Origin: Bacteroidota bacterium
GTDB taxonomy: Bacteria > Bacteroidota > Bacteroidia > Chitinophagales > Chitinophagaceae
Reading direction: 5' to 3'
DNA: 64,000 nucleotides
NCBI GenBank assembly: GCA_016183765.1
Contig: JACPEA010000002.1
Location: forward strand, 237,832-301,831
Part shown: positions 57,548-64,000 of the stretch, piece by piece
Layout: every line of letters begins with the position of its first letter
Numbering within the stretch: the stretch's first letter is position 1
Notes under the pieces: model-generated
Database searches by the model: none
What the model was told of the DNA's origin: nothing
The model's input: only the letters and a program-made list of their open reading frames with translations
Program-made: the position numbers and the translations under genes

Positions 57548-58939
57548 ATGAAAACAGCTTATTGGTTAGTGGGTTTATTGGTCTGTTCATTTTCTGTGAC
57601 AGCGCAACCGGTACAGGAGCGCCTGGCCAGGGCAGTAGAAAAACTGCAGGCCGATGCACAGATGAAACATGCCCTGCTGGGCTTACGCGTGGTGAATGCG
57701 AAAACGGGAGAAAAAATATTTGAGGTAAATGCGCAAACAGGTTTAGCACCAGCCAGTTGTCAGAAAATTATTACCAGTGCAGCTGCCCTGGAATTACTCG
57801 GTCCGGCCTATCGTTACGAAACGGTGCTGGGTTATACCGGCCGCATTACCCGTAATAAGCTGCATGGCGATCTGTACCTGCAGGGTAGTGGCGACCCCAG
57901 CCTGGGTAGCTGGCGGTACGAGAATACCAAAGAAAACCGCCAATTGCAGCAGGTACTGGCGCTGCTGCAGCAAAAAGATATCCGGAAAATGGAGGGTGGT
58001 CTGGTAGGACTGGCAGGTAAATGGGAGCAGGAGACCCTGCCCGGTGGATGGATCTGGGACGATATCGGTAACTACTACGGAGCCGGTTCTGCAGCTTTGA
58101 ACTGGCGTGAGAACCAGTACGACCTGGTATTACGATCAGGCAGTACCATCGGCGATACAGTTGAGGTGGTGGATGCCAGGCCCGCTCCGGTGGGCGTAAC
58201 CCTGCAAAGCCAGGCGCTAGCTGCGGCTAAAGGCACGGGCGATAATGCCTATATCTATCTTCCCCCGTTTGCAAACCTGGGTTTTGTGCGTGGTACGATA
58301 CCGGTTGAAGAGAAATCTTTCGTAATAGCAGGGTCATTTCCCGATCCCGCACTGCAGATGCTGTCAACCGTGAGCGATTTTCTGGGCAAGGTTGGTATTA
58401 CAGCTGCCGGTTATAGGGTATTATACGACAAAACCATTCCCGGTGGACAGGAGCTGGGAAAAATATATTCTCCGCCGCTGGACAGCCTGAATTACTGGTT
58501 CCTGCGAAAGAGCATCAATTTGTATGGAGAAGCTTTCCTGAAAACGATCGCTTTTGAAAAAACAGGTAAGGGCGCAACGGATAAAGGGGTTGAGCTGGTT
58601 AAAAAATTCTGGAAAGAGCGGGGCATTGAGTCTTCGGCTTTACGCATCATCGATGGCAGCGGCCTTTCTCCGCAGAACCGGGTTACGGCCGATGCGTTGG
58701 TGGATGTGTTGCAATATGCCCGGGGCCGCAACTGGTTCCCTGTTTTTTATGAGGCGTTGCCCCTGTTCAACCAGATGAAACTGAAAAGCGGAACCATTGG
58801 CGGGGCAAAAAGTTTTGCCGGATACCATACCGCAAAGGATGGCACTACCTATACCGTGGCCATCATTGTCAATAATTATGATGGTTCGGCGGGAGAGATG
58901 GTCCGGAAAATGTTCCAGGTACTGGATGAACTGAAATAA
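57548..58939 (+). CDS. dacB: D-alanyl-D-alanine carboxypeptidase/endopeptidase (PBP4 type)
   Basis: A 463-aa exported class C penicillin-binding protein (signal AYWLVGLLVCSFSVTAQ). Active-site motifs: SxxK as Ser70-Cys-Gln-Lys73 (in APASCQKIIT), SxN as KSINLYGEAF, and KTG-type KSGTIGGAKSF near the C-terminus. The inserted domain between SxxK and SxN (about residues 95-300) is typical of DacB. The enzyme trims or opens peptide cross-links of murein in the periplasm and fits functionally with mpl and the amidase in this window. Confidence 0.92.
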   Translation: MKTAYWLVGLLVCSFSVTAQPVQERLARAVEKLQADAQMKHALLGLRVVNAKTGEKIFEVNAQTGLAPASCQKIITSAAALELLGPAYRYETVLGYTGRITRNKLHGDLYLQGSGDPSLGSWRYENTKENRQLQQVLALLQQKDIRKMEGGLVGLAGKWEQETLPGGWIWDDIGNYYGAGSAALNWRENQYDLVLRSGSTIGDTVEVVDARPAPVGVTLQSQALAAAKGTGDNAYIYLPPFANLGFVRGTIPVEEKSFVIAGSFPDPALQMLSTVSDFLGKVGITAAGYRVLYDKTIPGGQELGKIYSPPLDSLNYWFLRKSINLYGEAFLKTIAFEKTGKGATDKGVELVKKFWKERGIESSALRIIDGSGLSPQNRVTADALVDVLQYARGRNWFPVFYEALPLFNQMKLKSGTIGGAKSFAGYHTAKDGTTYTVAIIVNNYDGSAGEMVRKMFQVLDELK

Positions 58940-59007
58940 ACAGGTATTGCCTGCAGCGGCAACGTCCCGACGGAAAAGAAAAATCTAAACCAAACAAGTA
59001 TATCCCC

Positions 59008-59436
59008 ATGAAAGAACAAAACTACCGTAATCACACACGTTATGTGCCCGGGTTTCATTTTGTAACCTCCGTTGCCATGCTGGCTTTGCTGATCGGTTCC
59101 TTTATCAACCTGGCCCATTCTGCCAAGGAGAACCTGTATTCGGCTTCCCTGATCTGTCTTGTCAGTGTGATCTTCTGTTTCCTGTTCTGGTATACCCGTT
59201 CTTTTGCGTTAAGGGCGCAGGACAGGGCCATCCGGGCTGAAGAGAATTTCCGGCATTTTATCCTTACGGGTAAACCCCTGCCTGCAGGTATCCGCATGAG
59301 TCAGACCATTGCACTGCGTTTTGCCAGCGATGCGGAATTGCCTGCACTGGCGGAAAGAGCTGTGAAGGAAAACTTAAAAAACAGTGAGATCAAACAGGCC
59401 ATCGTTAATTGGCGGGCTGATCATCACAGGGTCTGA
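59008..59436 (+). CDS. DUF6526 family membrane protein
   Basis: A 142-aa protein with two membrane segments (VPGFHFVTSVAMLALLIGSFINL and SASLICLVSVIFCFLFWYT) and a soluble C-terminal helix region (RAQDRAIRAEENFRHFILTGKPLPAGIRMSQTIALRFASDAELPALAERA). This is the DUF6526 pattern: Q-N-x-x-H N-terminus, two helices, then a conserved R-A-Q-D/L-R-A-I-R-A-E-E-N block. Its function is unknown. It overlaps the end of the opposing thioesterase gene by 13 bp. Confidence 0.82.
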   Translation: MKEQNYRNHTRYVPGFHFVTSVAMLALLIGSFINLAHSAKENLYSASLICLVSVIFCFLFWYTRSFALRAQDRAIRAEENFRHFILTGKPLPAGIRMSQTIALRFASDAELPALAERAVKENLKNSEIKQAIVNWRADHHRV

Positions 59437-59846
59437 TCTGTAAAAAAAGAGGCTAATTTTTGCTTCAGGTCCTCTGGCATAACACTTCGTTTGCCGGTGT
59501 GGCTGTCTATAAAGAAAAGAACTACTTTCCCTGTGGTGAGTAGTTTTTTTCTTTCATTGTATACCTCGTGGTGAAACTCTATCTCATGTTGGGCTGGCAG
59601 GGTTCTCAGTTGCGTTTTAATGGTAATCAGCTCATCGTAATGCGCTGGCCGTAAAAACTTTGCTTCCATGGACACCACAGGCATCCGTACTCCCATCTCT
59701 TCCATTTTTTTATAGGTAAAACCCAGTTCCCGGATGCATTCTGCACGCCCCACTTCAAAATACTGCGCATAGTTGCCGTAATACACAATATCCATCTGGT
59801 CTGTTTCGGCATAACGTACCCTTACCGTGGTGCTATGTTCGTACAT
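59424..59846 (-). CDS. Acyl-CoA thioesterase (4HBT/YbgC-like)
   Basis: A 140-aa hot-dog fold thioesterase. The segment RVRYAETDQMDIVYYGNYAQYFEVGRAECIRELG contains the catalytic Asp of the 4-hydroxybenzoyl-CoA thioesterase/YbgC type, followed by VVSMEAKFLRPAHYDELITIKTQL. It hydrolyses acyl-CoA thioesters in the cytosol; YbgC members associate with Tol-Pal, but no tol genes are in this window. The start at 59846 has no closer alternative. Confidence 0.9.
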   Translation of the reverse strand: MYEHSTTVRVRYAETDQMDIVYYGNYAQYFEVGRAECIRELGFTYKKMEEMGVRMPVVSMEAKFLRPAHYDELITIKTQLRTLPAQHEIEFHHEVYNERKKLLTTGKVVLFFIDSHTGKRSVMPEDLKQKLASFFTDQTL

Positions 59847-60080
59847 GGGATCTTAATTTGTTGACAAACTTACGCCGCTTATCTGTTTTTCCACAAATCA
59901 TGGAATGATGTTTGCTTACAAACCCCGAATACTACCTTTAAAACAGGTTTTCGCTTTTCATTAAGAAACTAACTGAAATCTTTGCCAGGCCGTTATCGTT
60001 TTAATGGTCATGAAAGCTGGCAAAGACCGTATGAGACGGGTCACCGTTACTATTTAACAGATGTAAACCTTCCTTGCTCT

Positions 60081-63000
60081 ATGAAGAAAACTTTTCACAT
60101 ATTTCTCCTGGTACTGGTTTCCGGGTTCAGTGCGCAACTGTCTGCGCAATTCACCAAAGTTCACCTGGATGCGGATGCGGAGTTCAAAAATGCCAAAGAA
60201 CTATACCAGAAAGAACAGTTCAGCCTGGCTTATCCCGTGTTCAAGAAACTGTACAGCAATGGAACGGGACAGGGACTGTTATCCGAAATGATCCGGCTGG
60301 AGTGCAGGTACTATTATATTATCTGTGGTCTGCAGTTGAACGATAGTACGGCAGTACCGATGGCCCTGGATTTTATGGAACAGGAGAACCATCCTGCCCG
60401 GTTACAGATGATGCGTTTTCATCTGGGCGAATATTATTTCCGAAAACAGGATTTTGCGAGTGCGCAGGCGCAATATGCGGCCTCTAATATTGCCAACCTG
60501 AGTAACCATGAGATCGCGGACATGAAATTTCACCAGGCTTATGGTTATTTCATCACGCAGCAGTTCGATAAGGCCAAACCCCTGTTCAATGCCATCAGAC
60601 AGTTGCCGAAAGACCCGAATTATATCGATGCGAACTATTATTTCGGATTTATCTGCTTCAATGATAAGAACTATGCTTTGGCGCTGGAAAGTTTTCAGAT
60701 AGCAGAAAAACTTCCCGAATACCAGCCGGTAGTTCCTTTTTATATTGCCGAGATCTATTATTTCAAAGGCGAGCGCGAAAAAGCGCTGGAATACGGATTG
60801 GCGGCCTTACAGAAGAAAGGGTCTTTTTACGACCTGCAGTTAAAACAGCTGGTGGGACATCTCTTGTTCGAGAAGCGTGAATTTGCGCGTGCTCTTCCTT
60901 ATCTGCAGGAATATGTTTCTGCCAACCAGAAAGTAAGAAGGGAAGACCTGTATGAACTTTCTTACTGTTATTATGAGGCCAAACAATGGTCGCGTTCGAT
61001 AGATGGTTTCAAGCAATTGGGTGGTGCACAGGATTCACTGGCGCAGAACAGTATGTACCTGCTGGCCGATGCCTACCTGAAAACCAATGATAAAGCCAAT
61101 GCACGTACTGCCTTCCAGTTCTGTGCCGCCAATAACAGCAATGCGGTGCAGAAAGAGGTATCGGCCTATCACTACGGCAAACTTTCCTATGAACTGGGTT
61201 ATATGGACGCGGCTTTGCAATCTTTCCGTTCTTTTATCGCAGCATATCCTAAGTCAAATTATATCCAGGAAGCCAGGGAACTGCTGGTGAATACCCTGGC
61301 CAATACCAGTAATTACAAGGCCGCTCTGCAGCTTTATGAAAGCCTGGGTACGAAGAGTGACCAGGTGATCAAACTGTATCCAAGATTATTGTATGGCAGT
61401 GCGGTGGAACTGATCAATGACCAGCAGATAGACCAGGCAGATGCCCTGCTTACCCGCGTGCTGCAGGCGCCTTATAACAATGCACAATTGCCGTTGACTT
61501 ATTTCTGGAAAGGAGAGATCGCTTACCGGAAAGGACAGACAGAAGCTTCCATCGCTTTTTTCCAGAACTACCTGAAGAACCCGGTGATCAACGGCGAAGT
61601 GAACCTGGTGAATGCCAAATACAGCCTGGCATACGGCTATATGAAAAATGAACAGTACGCCATGGCACGAGACTATTTTGAGCAGATCACCAGAACGGTC
61701 TCTGCTGCTTCAACGGCTATTGAGCAGGATGCATATCTGCGTACTGCAGATTGTTATTTTATGGGGAAAGATTTTAAACAGTCCCTGAAAATGTATGAGC
61801 AGGTGCTGGCGCAGCAATTACCTTCAGCCGATTATGCCCTGTACCAGAAAGGGATCATTGCAGGCGCCACCAATAAGAACCCCGAAAAGATCAGCCTGTT
61901 GCAATCGCTGGAAAGGGTCTATCCGAATTCAGCGCTGGTGCCCGATGCCAACCTGGAAATTGCCAATACTTATCTTGCCGATGAGAACTTTCAACAGGCG
62001 ATCGTACCGTTACAGAAACTGGTTAAAGATCCCAAAGCCGCTAATATGGGTCCACAGGCTTACCTGAAACTGGGTGTGGCGTATTTCAATATGGATAAGA
62101 ACGAGGAATCGCTCGCCAGTTTTCAGAAACTGGTGACCAGTTATCCTGACACACAGGAGAGTAATGATGCCATTGATTATATCCGTAACATTTTTGTAGA
62201 GAAACAGCAACCGGGCGAGTTTGCTGCATTCATGAAACAGAACGGCAAACCGATCACGCATTTGGAAGAAGATTCGCTTACATTCCGCTCCTCCATGCTC
62301 AGGTATGAAGCCCGTGATTTTGCTGCCGCTCGAACCGGCTTTGCCGATTACCTCAACAGGTTCCCCGATGGCAGGTATTCACTTGAAGCCAATTATTTTA
62401 CAGCGGAAATACAGGTGGTCAATAAAATGAATACAGAAGCCTTGCCCTTCTATAAGGCAGTTGCGGATAGGGGACAGAGCAAATATGCGGAACGTAGTGC
62501 CCTGCAGGCGGCTCGCATCTATTATTTTGACCTGAAGGATTATGCCAATGCAGCCCGGTATTTCACCCAGCTGAAATCAATAGCAGCGCAGCAGGAAAAC
62601 AGGCTCGAAGCCATGCGTGGTTTGTTGCGTTGCCAGTTCAAGGCACAGCAATGGAAAGAAGCGGCGACGAATGCATCTGAACTGTTGCAGGAAAAAGGTA
62701 TTGCTACCGATGATCGTATGATGGCCAGTATGGTAGTGGCCAAGAACCACCAGCTGAGTAACGAATCAGATGCAGCCATCTCTGCCTATAAACAGGTGAT
62801 CGCTGCCGGCAAATCAGAATATGCCGCAGAAGCCCAGTTCCGGATCGCAGAGATACAACTGCAGCAGAACAAGCTGGCCGATGCGGAAAAATCAGCATTC
62901 GAAGTGATCAAAAAAATGGGATCCTACGAGTTCTGGGTGACCAGGAGTTACATACTGCTGGGGGATTTGTTTGTACAGCAGAAGGACTGGTTCAATGCGG

Positions 63001-63122
63001 AAGCCACGTTCAAAAGTATTGTAGAGAATGCCACTATTGCAGAACTGAAAACAGAAGCACAGCAACGTCTGGACAAAGTGCTGACAGAGAAGAACAAAAC
63101 CAATCAAGTTGAACAACAGTAA
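60081..63122 (+). CDS. Exported tetratricopeptide-repeat protein
   Basis: A 1013-aa exported protein made almost entirely of TPR-like helical pairs. ATG 60081 begins a signal peptide (KTFHIFLLVLVSGFSAQLSAQ); the listed start at 59982 adds 33 residues and is rejected. Repeats such as DANYYFGFICFNDKNYALALESFQIAEKLPEY and AYLKLGVAYFNMDKNEESLASFQKLVTSYPDT recur through the length, close to the YbgF/BamD type. It probably scaffolds an outer-membrane or periplasmic complex; the next gene, 14 bp on, encodes an outer-membrane-like protein and is likely its partner. Confidence 0.88.
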   Translation: MKKTFHIFLLVLVSGFSAQLSAQFTKVHLDADAEFKNAKELYQKEQFSLAYPVFKKLYSNGTGQGLLSEMIRLECRYYYIICGLQLNDSTAVPMALDFMEQENHPARLQMMRFHLGEYYFRKQDFASAQAQYAASNIANLSNHEIADMKFHQAYGYFITQQFDKAKPLFNAIRQLPKDPNYIDANYYFGFICFNDKNYALALESFQIAEKLPEYQPVVPFYIAEIYYFKGEREKALEYGLAALQKKGSFYDLQLKQLVGHLLFEKREFARALPYLQEYVSANQKVRREDLYELSYCYYEAKQWSRSIDGFKQLGGAQDSLAQNSMYLLADAYLKTNDKANARTAFQFCAANNSNAVQKEVSAYHYGKLSYELGYMDAALQSFRSFIAAYPKSNYIQEARELLVNTLANTSNYKAALQLYESLGTKSDQVIKLYPRLLYGSAVELINDQQIDQADALLTRVLQAPYNNAQLPLTYFWKGEIAYRKGQTEASIAFFQNYLKNPVINGEVNLVNAKYSLAYGYMKNEQYAMARDYFEQITRTVSAASTAIEQDAYLRTADCYFMGKDFKQSLKMYEQVLAQQLPSADYALYQKGIIAGATNKNPEKISLLQSLERVYPNSALVPDANLEIANTYLADENFQQAIVPLQKLVKDPKAANMGPQAYLKLGVAYFNMDKNEESLASFQKLVTSYPDTQESNDAIDYIRNIFVEKQQPGEFAAFMKQNGKPITHLEEDSLTFRSSMLRYEARDFAAARTGFADYLNRFPDGRYSLEANYFTAEIQVVNKMNTEALPFYKAVADRGQSKYAERSALQAARIYYFDLKDYANAARYFTQLKSIAAQQENRLEAMRGLLRCQFKAQQWKEAATNASELLQEKGIATDDRMMASMVVAKNHQLSNESDAAISAYKQVIAAGKSEYAAEAQFRIAEIQLQQNKLADAEKSAFEVIKKMGSYEFWVTRSYILLGDLFVQQKDWFNAEATFKSIVENATIAELKTEAQQRLDKVLTEKNKTNQVEQQ

Positions 63123-63136
63123 AGCGGATCCATACA

Positions 63137-64000
63137 TGAAATACATCATCAGAACCTTGCTGATCTTTTTCCTGGTAGCTGTTGCTGCCGGCTCTGTGCA
63201 GGCACAGAAGAAAAAGAACCGCAAGAAGGCAAAAACGCAGCAAACGGCTTCCCGGCAAAAAAAGAAACTGAGTGGCAAGACCACTACGGTAAAAACAGCT
63301 GCCGCAAAAACGACAAAGACATCGATCCATAAGCCGCTGTCGCAGGAAACCGCATCCGATAAAGGGAAGGTATTACCTGGCCTGGGTGATACCGCTTCGC
63401 CCAAAATGGTCACCATTACTTCAGCCTTCAAACCTTACCTGAAGAATGCGGCCAAAGTGAATTTTACAGCGGCAACACCGGTGATCGATTCATCCCGTAT
63501 GTCCGTTAGTTATACGATCCCGTCACAGAACCTGTTCTTTTCTTATCAACCGGTACCCATCAAACCCTTAGCATTGGCGGTGGACTCGGGATATCTGTGG
63601 GAGAACAACCAATACCTGAAAGTAGGCGCCGGTAATTTCAGCTCCTACCTGGCTGAAGCAGGCCTGTCGTTCGGCGATGGTAAGACCAATATCACCACCA
63701 TCCGCGGAAATTTTCTTACGTCCACCGGCCATTTATTTGCGCAGCAGACAGCCAAATGGGGACTGGACCTGGTATCCATCCTGAATACCCGTACCGATCA
63801 TGAATGGACCACACATGCCTACTACCAAAGCAGCACTCAATACCAATATGGATATGAACCTGCAACCCTGAACTTCAATAAGGAAGACCTGCTGGAGCGA
63901 TATTCTGCCATCGGTATAGACCTGGGCATGCAGTCCAAGAAAGCCAATGTATTCGGGATCACCTATCATCCGCAACTGAAAGTGTACCGTTTCTTTGATA
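63137..64000 (+). CDS. Outer-membrane protein, 5' part (runs off the window)
   Basis: An open frame from ATG 63137 to the window end (288 codons, no stop), absent from the ORF track because it is unfinished. Signal peptide: IIRTLLIFFLVAVAAGSVQAQ. A Lys/Thr-rich low-complexity stretch follows (KKKNRKKAKTQ..., residues 23-65), then a region VTITSAFKPYLKNAAKVNFTAATP and beta-barrel-like alternating strands (YLWENNQYLKVGAGNFSSYLAEAGLSFGDG). It pairs with the upstream TPR protein, an arrangement I recall in Bacteroidota without a known function. Confidence 0.8.

Noticed and set aside
62892-63431. 179-aa minus-strand Cys/Phe-rich ORF
   Set aside because: Antisense to the Lys-rich start of the outer membrane protein gene, which explains its composition.
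1-64000. tRNA, rRNA, insertion sequences or prophage
   Set aside because: No cloverleaf, rRNA segment, transposase, integrase or phage structural protein could be recognised by eye; a covariance-model scan would be decisive for small RNAs.

Overview
The window looks like a chromosome segment of a Bacteroidota bacterium, most likely in or near the family Chitinophagaceae. Four things point there: a SusC/SusD outer-membrane pair, a CHU_C-type gliding/T9SS C-terminal domain, an OstA-like/MlaD/LptD envelope set with a bacillithiol-type YtxJ protein, and promoters of the TTTG...TAnnTTTG type with few Shine-Dalgarno sequences. No rRNA, tRNA, CRISPR array, insertion sequence or prophage was recognised. 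The species cannot be fixed from the sequence alone.

Layout. 1-8978: housekeeping block with the two subunits of a type IIA topoisomerase (parE end, parC) separated by three small genes, then an SRPBCC protein, a secreted protein, an S1-domain CvfB-like protein and a thiolase. 8979-10130: an AT-rich patch with two small exported proteins, flanked by inverted AATTAGTAATT repeats. 10151-14429: a GNAT enzyme, then a minus-strand sulfur module (TsdA-like dihaem cytochrome, two YeeE/YedE half-transporters, a TauE/SafE permease, YtxJ) and a 39-aa lipoprotein absent from the ORF track. 14558-22290: Mpl, a DnaQ-fold exonuclease, a Dpm1-like glycosyltransferase that seems to start at CTG, a DMT transporter ending in heptamer repeats, an S9 peptidase and a DUF421 protein. 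22367-23862: a Fic gene behind helically phased repeats. 23913-31826: envelope genes (LptA-like, MlaD, amidase, LptD, PlsC) and ung. 32027-36305: a gliding-type surface protein, an orphan ABC ATPase and an MntA-HepT toxin-antitoxin pair.

36357-54561 is the most interesting part. A sialidase-fold secreted protein and an XRE-cupin regulator precede an apparent eight-gene operon: SusC, SusD, a second TonB receptor, a PhnZ-like HD oxygenase, a phosphonatase-like HAD enzyme, an MFS carrier, an FAD amine oxidase of the TIGR03364 type, and a secreted beta-propeller/phosphoesterase. The operon ends at a strong terminator. I read it as a SusCD-linked phosphonate utilisation locus. Its promoter, and the promoter of the nearby alkaline phosphatase-dedA pair, both carry CTTAAC-type direct repeats with an 11-bp period, the geometry expected of PhoB-type sites. 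Phosphate-starvation control is therefore inferred.

54638-64000: a 2-oxoacid dehydrogenase E2, CinA, a PBP4-type carboxypeptidase, DUF6526, a thioesterase, a 1013-aa TPR protein and the start of an outer-membrane protein that runs off the window.
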